64,000 nt of DNA from Bog-756 sp963701325 (GCA_963701325.1 OY969604.1:3658001-3722000); one strand, 5' to 3'. Positions 9,704-19,033 are shown, numbered from the stretch's first letter. Program-made: numbers and translations. Notes: generated by a model not told the origin, from the sequence alone.

Positions 9704-10597
9704 TCAGACCATCTTGGCGATGATGTGCTCTGCGAACTGCTCGCAGAGACCGAGGCGTGCAGCCCGTATCGATTCGGGTGTGTCGCCCTCGGCGGCCTCG
9801 ACGCCCATCCAGGGCGCGCACAGCAGGTCGGTGACCCCGGCCTCCTCGAGCCGGCGGTAGAGGTCGAGGTCGGGAAAGGCATTGAGCGCCACGTAGATGG
9901 CGAAGGGATCGTTTGCCCGCCCCGCGGCCCGCAGTGCGTCCTGGACCCTCCGGACCTGGTCGAACGCTTCCTCCGGGCCGACGGCGCCGGTGTTGACCCA
10001 CCCGTCGCAGAGGGTCGCGGCACGACGGAGGGCCGCTTCGGAGTCGCCTCCGCAGATGATCGGCACCGGCTCGGTCGGGGCCGGGTTCATCTGGCACTCG
10101 GGGACGTCGTAGTGGGTGCCGTGGTACTCGACCCACCCTCCCTGCCACAAGGCACGCAGTGCAGGGATCATGTCGTCGAGCCGCTTGCCACGGTTGTGGA
10201 AGTCCTGTCCGGTCTGGAGGTACTCCTCCTTGCACCAGCCCACGCCCACTCCGAGCCGCACCCGGTTGTCGGAGAGGACGGCACTCGTGCCGACGGACTT
10301 TGCCACGGTGATCAGGTCGCGCACCGGCGCGATGTAGACGCCCGTGGTGAAGGTGAGCGTCGTGGTCTGCGCGGCGAGCCACGAGATCAGGCACATCACG
10401 TCCGGCCAGGCCGTCTCCTTCTCCCAGAACGGCGACCCGTCGGGAGCTTTCGAGTAGGTGTACCGGGATGCGAGGACCCGCGGGTTGAACAGGTGGTCGG
10501 AGAAGTAGGACCCCGAGTACCCGAGCTGGTCGGATGCGACGACCAGCGCCCGGGCCTCCTCGACGGGAAGGAACTGGACTGCCTGGTGGAATCGCAT
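9704..10597 (-). CDS. LLM-class F420-dependent oxidoreductase (Rv2161c-like)
   Basis: A 297-residue luciferase-like TIM barrel. Family features are the N-terminal MRFHQAVQFLPVEEA strand and helix, YFSDHLFNPR, the VRLGVGVGWCKEEY motif near residue 120, and PVPIICGGDSEAALRRAA. This pattern suits TIGR03619-type F420 oxidoreductases. It lies 40 bp downstream of the P450 gene on the same strand, so both are probably co-transcribed from the promoter with the KstR-like box. The ATG at 10597 starts the fold directly; longer versions would run into the P450 gene. Confidence 0.82.
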   Translation of the reverse strand: MRFHQAVQFLPVEEARALVVASDQLGYSGSYFSDHLFNPRVLASRYTYSKAPDGSPFWEKETAWPDVMCLISWLAAQTTTLTFTTGVYIAPVRDLITVAKSVGTSAVLSDNRVRLGVGVGWCKEEYLQTGQDFHNRGKRLDDMIPALRALWQGGWVEYHGTHYDVPECQMNPAPTEPVPIICGGDSEAALRRAATLCDGWVNTGAVGPEEAFDQVRRVQDALRAAGRANDPFAIYVALNAFPDLDLYRRLEEAGVTDLLCAPWMGVEAAEGDTPESIRAARLGLCEQFAEHIIAKMV

Positions 10598-10637
10598 TGG
10601 CTCGGCTTTCTGGGAGGGACCGGCGCGACGATCAGCG

Positions 10638-11867
10638 CTAGCGGCCGACCGGGGCCGAGGGAGTGAAGCGCACCGGGATGTGCTTGACGCCGTTGATGAA
10701 GTTGGAGCGGAGTCGCTGCACGTCACCGTCGAGTTGGATGTCCGGCAGCCGGTCGAGCAGCCGGTCGAACATCACCCGGATCTCCATCCGGGCGAGATTC
10801 GCCCCGAGACAGAAATGGGGACCGCCGCCGCCGAACGCCATGTGGTTGTTGGGGGTGCGTCCGATGTCGAAGCTGTCCGGCTCGGGGAAGTCCGACTCGT
10901 CGCGGTTCGCCGAAATATGCCAGAAGACGACCTTGTCACCCTCTTTGACCTTCTGGTCGCCGATGATCAGGTCGGAGGTGGCCTGGCGGCGGAAGTGCAT
11001 CACCGGCGAGACGTAGCGCAGCATCTCCTCGATAGCAGACGGCAGCAGCGATCGATCGACACGCAGGCGCTCCCACTGGTCGGGGTTGTCGAAGAAGGCG
11101 ACCATCGCCCCTGAGATGAGGTTGCGGGTCGTCTCGTTGCCGGCCACCGAGAGCAACAAGAAGAACAGGTCGAGCTCGAGCTGAGAGAGGCGGTCGCCCT
11201 CGATCTCCGCCTGGGTCAGGACGCTCAACAGGTCAGCGTGTGGGTCGAGCCGCTTCTTCTCGCAGAGCTCGTCTGCGTAGGCGTAGATTTCCATGGCTGC
11301 TTGACCGCTCGCCTCGGGACTGACCTGGTACTCGGGATCCTCGGCGCCGATCATCCGATTGGACCAGTCGAAGACCAGGTGCCGGTCCTCCTGAGGGACG
11401 CCCATCAGATCGGCGATCACCTGGAGCGGCAGTTCGGCCGAGATCTGTTCGACGAAATCGGCCGACCCGGCTTCGCACACGGCATCCAGGATCCCGTCCG
11501 CCGACGCCACGACCTTTGTCTCGAGGTCGCGGATCATCCGAGGGGTGAAGCCCTTGTTGACTAGTCGCCGGTAGCGGGTGTGCATGGGCGGGTCCATGTT
11601 GAGCATCATCATGCGCTGCTGCGTGAGCATTTCCTCGTCGAAGTCGTGGAAGAGCGTGGCCGAGCGCGACGAGGAGAAGTGCTCGAAGTCCCGGTTGACC
11701 CCCACGCAGTCGGCAAAGCGGGTGACCGACCAGAAGCCGTCGGAAAAGCCCTCCGGGTCGGGATGCCAGAAGACTGGCGCCTCGCGGCGCAGGTAGGCGA
11801 ACCACTCGTACGGGACACCGTCCACGAAATTGCCAGGATCCCCAAGATCGATGTCGGCCAGTTCCAT
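10638..11867 (-). CDS. cyp125: Cytochrome P450, CYP125-like (steroid C26/C27 monooxygenase)
   Basis: A 409-residue soluble bacterial P450. It has the I-helix oxygen-activation motif AGNETTR (about 244-250), the K-helix ExxR in EEMLR, and the haem loop FGGGGPHFCLG with its cysteine ligand near residue 352. Segments such as GFWSVTRF, MLNMDPP.HTR, GFTPR, FVEQISAELPLQ and GVPQEDR are close to CYP125/CYP124/CYP142, which oxidise the terminal methyl of the cholesterol side chain. Divergence from a fadE29/chsH2/ltp2 operon, the M. tuberculosis igr partners of cyp125, favours CYP125. A KstR-like box lies between the two transcription units. Confidence 0.85.
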   Translation of the reverse strand: MELADIDLGDPGNFVDGVPYEWFAYLRREAPVFWHPDPEGFSDGFWSVTRFADCVGVNRDFEHFSSSRSATLFHDFDEEMLTQQRMMMLNMDPPMHTRYRRLVNKGFTPRMIRDLETKVVASADGILDAVCEAGSADFVEQISAELPLQVIADLMGVPQEDRHLVFDWSNRMIGAEDPEYQVSPEASGQAAMEIYAYADELCEKKRLDPHADLLSVLTQAEIEGDRLSQLELDLFFLLLSVAGNETTRNLISGAMVAFFDNPDQWERLRVDRSLLPSAIEEMLRYVSPVMHFRRQATSDLIIGDQKVKEGDKVVFWHISANRDESDFPEPDSFDIGRTPNNHMAFGGGGPHFCLGANLARMEIRVMFDRLLDRLPDIQLDGDVQRLRSNFINGVKHIPVRFTPSAPVGR

Positions 11868-12191
11868 GCGGTCCCCCTGAGCCGGAGCTCATCTCTCCAA
11901 GGCGGTCGCCGACCAGCGACCGGTCGCCACCCCGGGGATGGCAACTGCGTTTCTAGAACGTGTATCAGTTATCATAGGACAGCTGCACCGGGACTCCGAC
12001 AGATCTGGACCCGGTAGCGTTCCGAAAGATGGCTCGAACGTGCCGGGGGTCGGGGATCCACGTGGGCGGGCACGTCCGGTCGGACCCCGGTCGCCCAGTG
12101 GCTTCCCGCCCTCGTCCGGGACGTACCGGCCTGCTGTCGGCCGATGACCAGACGCCGCACATCCAGCCGGCAGAGAGTGGAGGAACAGGTC
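11868..12191. promoter_or_regulatory. Divergent promoter region of cyp125 and the chsE2 operon
   Basis: 324 bp separate the P450 start (11867) from the dehydrogenase start (12192). The KstR-like box sits at 11954-11967, with the AT-rich TTATCATAGG beside it (11969-11978) as a possible -10 region. A GGAGG-type site at about 12178-12183 serves chsE2. No other gene is seen. Confidence 0.6.
11954..11967. promoter_or_regulatory. KstR-like operator between cyp125 and chsE2
   Basis: TAGAACGTGTATCA fits the KstR consensus TnnAACnnGTTnnA at all but one fixed position (GTA for GTT). KstR is the TetR-family cholesterol-catabolism repressor. Its placement between the P450 and the igr-like operon is where KstR sites occur in mycobacteria. 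No kstR gene is in the window. Confidence 0.6.
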
Positions 12192-13352
12192 ATGCACCTC
12201 GAGGAGACACCTGAGCAACTCGAGCTCCGGGCGGAACTACGGGCCTACTTCGCCCAGTTGCTCACCCCTGAAGTGCGCGAAGCCATCGACACAGAATCGG
12301 AGGGAGCAGCCACCTTCCGCAGGTTGGTGCGCCAGATGGGACAGGACGGCTGGCTGGGCATCGGCTGGCCGCGGGAGTATGGAGGACAGGGCAGGCCGGC
12401 GACCGACCAGTTCATCTTCTTCACCGAGGTACAGCGGGCCCGCGCGCCATTTCCCTTCGTGACACTGAGCACCGTCGGCCCGATGCTCATCAACCAGGGC
12501 ACGGAAGACCAAAAGAAGTTCTTCCTCCCCGGCATCCTGGCCGGCGAGATCAGCTGCGCCATCGGGTACACCGAGCCCGGCGCGGGCACCGACCTGGCCT
12601 CGTTGCGGACCCGGGCCGTCCTCGACGGCGACGAGTGGGTGATCAACGGCAACAAGGTCTTCACCAGCGGTGCCGACCAGGCCGACTACATCTGGTTGGC
12701 ATGCCGGACCGACCCTGATGCCCCCAAGCACAAGGGCATCTCGATCTTTCTGGTTCCCACCGCAACTCCGGGTTTCTCCTGCACCCCGATCGTGACGGTC
12801 GGCGGCGTGGCAACCACCGCCTCCTATTACGAGGACGTCCGGGTTCCCCGCGAGGCTCTGGTGGGGGAGCTCCACGGCGGGTGGCGGCTCATCACCGGCC
12901 AACTCAACCACGAGCGGGTCGGCCTGGCAGCCGTCGGTGCGCTGGCCTTCCGGCTCTGGGACGAAGTTGCGGCCTGGGTCGACGAACAGGGCCTCACCGA
13001 GGTCGGCTGGATCCAGGAGGACCTCGCCAAGACCTACGCGCTCCTCGACGCCCAGAAGCTCCTGACCTGGCGGATGGCCGCAGCGGTCGGCGCCGGCACT
13101 CTCGGTCCGGCCGACTCCTCGTCGGTCAAGGTCTTCGGCACCGAGTCGACCGTCGAGGTCTACCGCACGCTGCTCGGTATCGTGGGTGCCGGTGGGTACC
13201 TGAGCCCGGGTTCACCCGGAGCGGCGTTGCGTGGCGAACTCGAACGGGCTGGTCGCCAGTCCCAGATCAACACCTTCGGCGGCGGCGTCAACGAGGTCCA
13301 GCGCGAGATCCTGGCCACCGCTGGACTCGGCATGAAGCGTGCCGCCCGATGA
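12192..13352 (+). CDS. chsE2: Acyl-CoA dehydrogenase subunit, FadE29/ChsE2-like
   Basis: A 386-residue acyl-CoA dehydrogenase. Family segments are ETPEQLELRAELRAYF at the start, GIGWPREYGGQG, AIGYTEPGAGTDLASLRT (FAD/substrate loop), DADYIWLACRTDP-like residues, the helix QLNHERVGLAAVG, and a C-terminal TFGGGVNEVQREI. These agree with FadE29, which with FadE28 forms the ChsE1-ChsE2 heterotetramer that dehydrogenates 3-oxo-4-pregnene-20-carboxyl-CoA. The ATG at 12192 has an upstream GGAGG; an earlier in-frame ATG at 12144 lacks homology. It overlaps chsH2 by 4 bp (ATGA) and heads the operon. Confidence 0.88.
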   Translation: MHLEETPEQLELRAELRAYFAQLLTPEVREAIDTESEGAATFRRLVRQMGQDGWLGIGWPREYGGQGRPATDQFIFFTEVQRARAPFPFVTLSTVGPMLINQGTEDQKKFFLPGILAGEISCAIGYTEPGAGTDLASLRTRAVLDGDEWVINGNKVFTSGADQADYIWLACRTDPDAPKHKGISIFLVPTATPGFSCTPIVTVGGVATTASYYEDVRVPREALVGELHGGWRLITGQLNHERVGLAAVGALAFRLWDEVAAWVDEQGLTEVGWIQEDLAKTYALLDAQKLLTWRMAAAVGAGTLGPADSSSVKVFGTESTVEVYRTLLGIVGAGGYLSPGSPGAALRGELERAGRQSQINTFGGGVNEVQREILATAGLGMKRAAR

Positions 13353-14383
13353 GTGCCGCAGCCTCACTGGACGAGCGCCTCCAGTCCTTCGTGGGCAAGC
13401 CGGTCGGTCCGCCCATGCGCGGGCAGGACCCGGTCAACCAGCCCATGATCCGCCACTGGGTTGAAGCCATGGGTGACGTCAATCCGGTCTACGTCGACGA
13501 CGCCGCGGCGCGGGATGCGGGCTTTCCCGGGGTCATCGCCCCGCCCACGATGCTCCAGAGCTGGACGATGCGGGGCCTGCGGGCGAGTCAGCAATCCGAC
13601 GAGTCCCGTGCCGCCGGCAGGGCTCCGTCGGACTCGCCGAGCGAGCAGCTGTCGGCGCTGCTCGACGAGGCCGGCTTCACCTCGGTCGTGGCCACGAACT
13701 GTGACCAGCACTACGAGCGGCCGCTCGTTCCCGGGGACCATCTCGAGGTCTCTTCGGTCATCGATTCGGTGTCGGGGGAGAAGAAGACCGGGCTCGGCCT
13801 GGGTCACTTCATCACCAACCGACTCGAGTACCGGGACCAGCGGGGCGAGCTGGTCGCCACGATGCGCTTCCGGATCCTCAAGTTCAAACCCGGCACCGGC
13901 TCTGCGCGACCGACCCGGCAACCCAACGAGACGACTGCCGAGCGACCGTTACGGCCACGACCCGCGCTCACCCAGGACAACCGCTTCTTCTTCGAAGGGG
14001 CCAAGCGGCACGAGCTCCTCATCCAGCGTTGTACGGCCTGCGGCACGCTGCGCCACCCGCCGCGGCCATCGTGTGCCCATTGTCGCTCCTTCGAGTGGGA
14101 CGCACTGGTCGCCTCGGGACGGGGCACCATCTACAGCTTCGTGGTCAACCACTACCCACAGGTGCCGGCGTTCGACTATCCGCTGGTCGTCGCGCTGGTC
14201 GAGCTCGAAGAGGGCACCCGCCTCGTGGCCAACGTGTCCGGCATCACCCCCGAGACGGCGGCCATCGGCATGGCGGTCGAGGCCGGCTTCGAGGATTTCG
14301 ACGACGACCTGACCCTCCCGGTCTTCCACCCGGCAGAGGGCGCTGGCGGCGCCGGACCCGACGACAAGACGAGGACGAACTGA
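13349..14383 (+). CDS. chsH2: MaoC-like hydratase / DUF35 OB-fold protein, ChsH2-like
   Basis: A 344-residue two-domain protein. Residues 1-175 form a MaoC-like hot-dog domain (PMRGQDPVNQPMIRHWVEAMGD, then GFPGVIAPPTMLQSW). Residues about 205-330 form a DUF35 domain with a zinc ribbon (CTACG...CAHC) and an OB fold. This architecture is that of Rv3542c (ChsH2), which pairs with ChsH1 as the enoyl-CoA hydratase of cholesterol side-chain cleavage; its DUF35 domain docks the aldolase Ltp2. Both partners follow in this operon. It overlaps its neighbours by 4 bp and 1 bp. Confidence 0.9.
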   Translation: MSAAASLDERLQSFVGKPVGPPMRGQDPVNQPMIRHWVEAMGDVNPVYVDDAAARDAGFPGVIAPPTMLQSWTMRGLRASQQSDESRAAGRAPSDSPSEQLSALLDEAGFTSVVATNCDQHYERPLVPGDHLEVSSVIDSVSGEKKTGLGLGHFITNRLEYRDQRGELVATMRFRILKFKPGTGSARPTRQPNETTAERPLRPRPALTQDNRFFFEGAKRHELLIQRCTACGTLRHPPRPSCAHCRSFEWDALVASGRGTIYSFVVNHYPQVPAFDYPLVVALVELEEGTRLVANVSGITPETAAIGMAVEAGFEDFDDDLTLPVFHPAEGAGGAGPDDKTRTN

Positions 14384-15546
14384 TGGACTTCACCTTCGAC
14401 GACGTGCAGACAGCGGCCGCAGAAGCTGCCGAACGCATCTTCTCCGGGCTGGTCACGCCGGACCGGGTCCAGGAGGTCGAGGCCACTGTCGACCGCGTCG
14501 ACCGCGACCTCTGGGCCGAGCTGGCCAAGGCCGGCCTGCTCGGACTCGCGCTCCCCACCGCCCACGGCGGGGCCGGCTACGGGCTCGTCGAGCTGGCGCT
14601 CCTCCTCGAGGCCCAGGGCCGGGTGGTCGCCCCCGTGCCGCTCTGGGCCACCCTCGTCCTCGGCGCGCTCCCGGTCGCCGAGTTCGGTTCGGAGCCTCTG
14701 CGGGCAGCTCTCCTGCCAGGGACGGTTGCCGGATCCACCGTCCTCACCGCCGCCCTGGCCGACGTCGCAGCCGACGTGGCGGTGGGCGGACCAGGTCGGC
14801 CGGCTGTCCGCGCTGCACGAAACGCTGACGCAAGCGTGGTGCTCTCCGGGACCGCGTTCGCGGTCCCGTACGCTCACGTCGCCGACCGGGTGCTCGTACC
14901 CGCCATCACCGACGACGGCGTGGTCGTCGCCGCGCTCGACCCCTCCGCGCCGGGTGTGCGTATCGAACGGGCCCTCACCACCAACCGGGAGGTCCATTCC
15001 CATCTCCACCTCGCCGACGTGGTCGTCGGTGGCGACGACCTCCTCGCCGGTGGGGACCCGGGACGCGGCGCGGCGGTCGTGGCGTGGATGCTCGATCGGG
15101 CCTGGACGGGGCTGTGCGCGCTCCAGCTCGGGGTGGCCGAAGCCGCCGTGGCCCAGACGGCCGCGTACCTGAACACCCGCGAGCAGTTCGGACGGCCCCT
15201 CTCCACGTTCCAGGGGACGATGCTACGGGCCGCCGATGCGGCCATCGATACCGAGGCCGTCAGGGTCACGACCTGGCAGGCCGCCTGGCGCCTCGACCAC
15301 GGTCTGGACGCCGACCGCGCGGTGGGCGTCGCCGCGTGGTTCGCGGCTGACGCCGGCCAGCGGGTGGTCTTCGCCACCCAGCACCTCCACGGGGGAATGG
15401 GGGCGGACATCTCCTATCCGATCCATCGCTATTTTCTCTGGGGCAAGCAACTCGCGCTGATGCTCGGTGCTCCGAGCGCCCAGCTCGCCCGACTCGGGCG
15501 CCAGGTGGTCTCCGATCTCGCGCCGTCCGACCGGGTTCCGGCGTGA
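14383..15546 (+). CDS. chsE1: Acyl-CoA dehydrogenase subunit, FadE28/ChsE1-like
   Basis: A 387-residue acyl-CoA dehydrogenase of the shorter, divergent type. It starts MDFTFDDVQTAAAEAAERIF and has GLLGLALPTAHGG, a weakly conserved middle domain without the TEP loop of its partner, then YLNTREQFGRPLSTFQG and QHLHGGMGADISYPIHRY near the C-terminus. These match FadE28, the subunit paired with FadE29. In M. tuberculosis fadE28 and fadE29 are adjacent; here chsH2 lies between them. The stop overlaps the GTG of chsH1 (GTGA). Confidence 0.88.
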   Translation: MDFTFDDVQTAAAEAAERIFSGLVTPDRVQEVEATVDRVDRDLWAELAKAGLLGLALPTAHGGAGYGLVELALLLEAQGRVVAPVPLWATLVLGALPVAEFGSEPLRAALLPGTVAGSTVLTAALADVAADVAVGGPGRPAVRAARNADASVVLSGTAFAVPYAHVADRVLVPAITDDGVVVAALDPSAPGVRIERALTTNREVHSHLHLADVVVGGDDLLAGGDPGRGAAVVAWMLDRAWTGLCALQLGVAEAAVAQTAAYLNTREQFGRPLSTFQGTMLRAADAAIDTEAVRVTTWQAAWRLDHGLDADRAVGVAAWFAADAGQRVVFATQHLHGGMGADISYPIHRYFLWGKQLALMLGAPSAQLARLGRQVVSDLAPSDRVPA

Positions 15547-16016
15547 CCGCGGCGACCCGGGCAGCCGGGTTCCGCCCGACCACCCGCAGTCTCGACGAGA
15601 TGGCGATCGGTGATGCACTCCCTGAGCTGGTCGTCCCGCTCACCCGGACCCTCATCGTGTCCACGGCCCTGGCGTCGCGTGACTACCAGGACGTCCACCA
15701 CGACCCGGTCCTTGCAGTCGAACGGGGGTCGACGGACATCTTCATGAACATCCTCTCGACCAACGGGCTGGTCGGCCGCTACGTGACCGACTGGGCAGGC
15801 CCGGGCGCCGTGTTGACGGACGTGGGGATCCGCCTCGGTGCCCCCAACTACCCGGACGACACGATGACGCTGACCGGTTCGGTCACTGCGAAGGACGACG
15901 CAGTCGATACCCAGGGGCGAGGAGCGGTCGAGATCACCCTCCGCGGTGCCAACAGCCTGGGCGACCACGTGACCGGCACCGTCCGGCTGCTGCTCCCCGC
16001 CCGGGGTGCCCGGTGA
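15543..16016 (+). CDS. chsH1: MaoC-like enoyl-CoA hydratase, ChsH1-like
   Basis: A 157-residue single hot-dog hydratase. The hydratase-2 motif is seen in ALASRDYQDVHHDP (about residues 43-56), with the Asp and His expected to be catalytic, and IFMNILSTNGLVGRYVTDW follows as in Rv3541c. With ChsH2 it would hydrate the side-chain enoyl-CoA. The protein is about 25 residues longer at the N-terminus than the M. tuberculosis form. The GTG start overlaps chsE1 by 4 bp, and the stop overlaps the GTG of ltp2 by 4 bp, which implies translational coupling. Confidence 0.88.
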   Translation: MTAATRAAGFRPTTRSLDEMAIGDALPELVVPLTRTLIVSTALASRDYQDVHHDPVLAVERGSTDIFMNILSTNGLVGRYVTDWAGPGAVLTDVGIRLGAPNYPDDTMTLTGSVTAKDDAVDTQGRGAVEITLRGANSLGDHVTGTVRLLLPARGAR

Positions 16017-17200
16017 GCGGAACCGACCACAGCTTCACCGACAGGACGGCGATCGTCGGCATCGGCGCGACCGAGTTCTCCAAGGAGTCCGGACGGAGCG
16101 AGCTGCGACTGGCGGTCGAAGCCGTGGACCTGGCCCTCCGCGACTGCGGCATCGAGCCGGCCGAGGTCGACGGGCTGGTCACCTTTAGCGCCGACACCAA
16201 TCCCGAGATCGAGATCGCCCGCAGCCTCGGCATGGGGGAGCTCTCCTTTTTCAGCCGCGTGCACTACGGCGGGGGTGCCGGGGCCGGAACGATCCAGCAG
16301 GCGGCCATGGCAGTCGACGCGGGGGTCGCCGACGTCGTCGTCTGCTACCGAGCGTTCAACGAGCGTTCGGGCAACCGCTTCGGCGCCGGCGTGCAGGGCC
16401 GCCCCCCTGCACCCAACGCAGAGACCGCAAATTTCGCCTGGTACGCGCCACAGGGACTGCTCACCCCGGCGCAGTGGGTGGCCATGGCCGCACAGCGCTA
16501 CCTCCATGTGACCGGTGCCACCTCGGAGGATCTCGGTCGGGTCGCGGTGGCCGACCGCCGCCATGCGGCCAACAACCCGAAGGCGTGGTTCTACAGCCAG
16601 CCGATCACCCTCGAGGACCATCAGAACTCGCGTTGGATCGTTGAGCCGCTGCACCTGCTCGACTGCTGCCAGGAGACCGACGGCGGCCAGGCGCTGGTGG
16701 TCACGTCACTGGAGCGTGCCCGCGACCTCCAGCGCCCTCCGGCGGTGATCCGGGCCGCTGCCCAGGGGGCCGGTCCGGGACAGGAGATGATGACGTCGTA
16801 CTACTACGACGATCTCTGCGAGCTCGGCGAGATGGTCGCCGTGGCCCGACAGCTCTGGGCGACGTCGAAGCTCTCGCCGGCCGACATCCAGACGGCCGTG
16901 ATCTACGACCACTTCACCCCCTACGTCCTCTATCAGCTCGAGGCGCTCGGCTTCTGTGCCAAGGGCGAGGCCAAGGACTTCGTACGCGACGGCAACATCG
17001 AGCTCGGCGGCGGCCTGCCGGTCAACACCCACGGGGGTCAGCTCGGAGAGGCGTACCTGCACGGGATGAACGGGATCGCCGAGGGTGTACGCCAGGTGCG
17101 GGGGGACTCGACCAACCAGGTGCCCGATGTCGAGCACGTCCTGGTCACCGCCGGAACCGGGGTCCCGACCAGCGGGCTCATCCTCGGCGTCGATCGCTGA
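16013..17200 (+). CDS. ltp2: Thiolase-fold retro-aldolase Ltp2
   Basis: A 395-residue non-decarboxylating thiolase-fold protein (SCP-x/lipid transfer type). It has AIVGIGATEFSKESGRSE at the start, VHYGGGAGAGTIQQA, LLDCCQETDGGQALVV, and a C-terminal GGGLPVNTHGGQLGEAYLHGMNG. The HGGQLGE motif and the YLHGMNG tyrosine fit Ltp2, which releases propionyl-CoA and androstenedione-type product from 17-hydroxy-3-oxo-pregnene-carboxyl-CoA. It is the last gene of the five-gene igr-like operon and converges on a fadD17-like gene 79 bp away. Confidence 0.88.
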   Translation: MSGTDHSFTDRTAIVGIGATEFSKESGRSELRLAVEAVDLALRDCGIEPAEVDGLVTFSADTNPEIEIARSLGMGELSFFSRVHYGGGAGAGTIQQAAMAVDAGVADVVVCYRAFNERSGNRFGAGVQGRPPAPNAETANFAWYAPQGLLTPAQWVAMAAQRYLHVTGATSEDLGRVAVADRRHAANNPKAWFYSQPITLEDHQNSRWIVEPLHLLDCCQETDGGQALVVTSLERARDLQRPPAVIRAAAQGAGPGQEMMTSYYYDDLCELGEMVAVARQLWATSKLSPADIQTAVIYDHFTPYVLYQLEALGFCAKGEAKDFVRDGNIELGGGLPVNTHGGQLGEAYLHGMNGIAEGVRQVRGDSTNQVPDVEHVLVTAGTGVPTSGLILGVDR

Positions 17201-17279
17201 GCAAGTCCGGACCCTGGTCGCCCGTACGCGGGACCCTCGGCCGGGTCGGCCCCGGGTCGGTCGCCCGTCCGACCGGTGC

Positions 17280-18965
17280 TCAGCGCGAGGCGATGACCCG
17301 GTCGAGCTCGTCGACGTCGGCCGCCACCATGAGCCGGTACGGGGCATCCCTGGTCGGTTGCCACCACACCGGATCGTCGCAGTGCCACCCCTCGTTGCGG
17401 AGCACCCGCTTGAGGATCTTGGAGGTGGCGGTGGTCGGGAGCTCGTCGACGATCCGGACGTAGCGTGGCGCCCACTTGGTGCCGAGGTCCGACTCGCCGG
17501 CGAGGAACCTGGCGAACCCGTCGGCGTCGAACCTGCGATCCGGACGGAGGAGGAGGGTGGCCATCACCTGATCCCCGACCACGGTGTCCGGGACGGCGTA
17601 GACCGAGGCCAACAGCACGTCGGGGTGACGTTGGAGAATCCCCTCCACCGGCGCGGAGGCGAAGTTCTCGCCGTCGACGCGCAGCCAGTCGTAGTCGCGA
17701 CCGCCGAAGTAGAAGAAGTCGTCGGCGTCGCGGTAGGCCAGGTCCCCGGTCCAGTACCAGCCGTTCTTGATCCGGGCGCGCTGGGCTTCGCTGTTGCGCC
17801 AGTACCCCTCGAAACCCGTGGCCCCGGTCTGGCTGACCATCTCACCGATGGCCTCCTCAGCATTGAGCAGGCGCCCGTTCTCGTCGAACGCCGCTCGGGG
17901 ACACTCCACACCGGTCTCCGGGTTGATGATGAGCAGACCCGGCAGGGCCCGCCCGAGGGCGCCGCGCGGGGTGTCCGGTGTGCGCTGCACGGCCGCCCCG
18001 CCTTCGGTGGACCCGTATGCGTCCTGCACGGTGCAGCCGAAGCGATCGGCGAACCGCGCCACATCGGCCTCGGCCGCCTCGTTGCCGAAGCAGCGCCGGA
18101 GCGCGTTGTCGGCGTCGTCAGGACGAAGGGGCGTAGCCAGGATGTAGGAGAGCGGCTTCCCGACGTAGTTGAAGTAGGTCACCCCGTAGCGACGCACGTC
18201 GGGCAGGAACTGGGAGGCGCTGAACCGCTCGCGGAGCGCGGCGGTCGCTCCGGCGGCGAGGGCGGGAGCCCAACCGGCCATCAGCGCGTTCGAATGGAAG
18301 AGCGGCATCGCGAGGTAGCAGACGTCGTCGGCGGTCAGCTCGAACATCTGGGCGACGGTGGAGCCGATCCGGGCGAGCCGGCCCTGGCTGCAGAGGCACG
18401 CCTTGGGCGCGCCGGAGGTCCCCGAGGTGAACAGGAGGTAGCCGAGGGACTCTTCGGTCACTCCCCACCGGCCGGGCTCGGGCAGCGGGGCGCCCGACAC
18501 CCCGCCAAGGAGCGCGCCGTAGGGGGTCGACCCACCGTCCACCAGGTCACCTGAAGGGTCGTCGATGACCAGGATCCGGTCGGCGGGGAGGGCGGGTCCG
18601 AGATCGTGGCCCGCCACGAGTGACCGGTGGTCGCCGTCGGTGACCAGGAGCTGGCACTCGGTGTGCGAGAGGTCCCGGGCCAGTTCGTCGCCGCGGTGGG
18701 TGGGGTTGGCGCCCACGACCACGGCACCGACCAGCGCCGCCCCGCCCATCCAGAAGACGTACTCGGGGATGTTGTCGAGCAGGAGGGCGAGGTGGAACGG
18801 CCCGGGGCGCCGTAGCGAGAGGAGGAGGGCGGCCCGTTCGGCCTGTGCCCGGACCACCTCGTCGTGGGTCCAGGCGCGGTCGCCGAAGAGCAGGCCGGTG
18901 CGGCCGTCGCCGGCCCGCTCGCGGATCAGTCGTTCGATCGTGAGGACGGGATCCGCAGTGGCCAT
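17280..18965 (-). CDS. fadD17: Acyl-CoA synthetase, FadD17-like
   Basis: A 561-residue ANL-superfamily acyl-CoA ligase. The P-loop is LLFTSGTSGAPKACLCSQG (about residue 175), the adenylate motif is DAYGSTEGG, and the hinge region is GWYWTGDLAYRDADDFFYFGGRDYDWLRV. The catalytic lysine region is TSKILKRVL near the C-terminus. It resembles FadD17, a steroid side-chain CoA ligase in the M. tuberculosis cholesterol regulon. The ATG at 18965 begins a normal N-terminus; an upstream in-frame start adds only a Pro/Arg-rich stretch. It is divergent from an LLM gene across a KstR-like box. Confidence 0.83.
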   Translation of the reverse strand: MATADPVLTIERLIRERAGDGRTGLLFGDRAWTHDEVVRAQAERAALLLSLRRPGPFHLALLLDNIPEYVFWMGGAALVGAVVVGANPTHRGDELARDLSHTECQLLVTDGDHRSLVAGHDLGPALPADRILVIDDPSGDLVDGGSTPYGALLGGVSGAPLPEPGRWGVTEESLGYLLFTSGTSGAPKACLCSQGRLARIGSTVAQMFELTADDVCYLAMPLFHSNALMAGWAPALAAGATAALRERFSASQFLPDVRRYGVTYFNYVGKPLSYILATPLRPDDADNALRRCFGNEAAEADVARFADRFGCTVQDAYGSTEGGAAVQRTPDTPRGALGRALPGLLIINPETGVECPRAAFDENGRLLNAEEAIGEMVSQTGATGFEGYWRNSEAQRARIKNGWYWTGDLAYRDADDFFYFGGRDYDWLRVDGENFASAPVEGILQRHPDVLLASVYAVPDTVVGDQVMATLLLRPDRRFDADGFARFLAGESDLGTKWAPRYVRIVDELPTTATSKILKRVLRNEGWHCDDPVWWQPTRDAPYRLMVAADVDELDRVIASR

Positions 18966-19033
18966 GGGCCGACCAGAGTACGGCCTGGGCGGGCGGGGTG
19001 TTCGCGGTCTGGGTGGGGTCCCAGGCACAAATC

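Noticed and set aside
17085..18554. Long plus-strand open frame opposite fadD17
   Set aside because: It is a shadow of the ligase gene, which has P-loop and hinge motifs.
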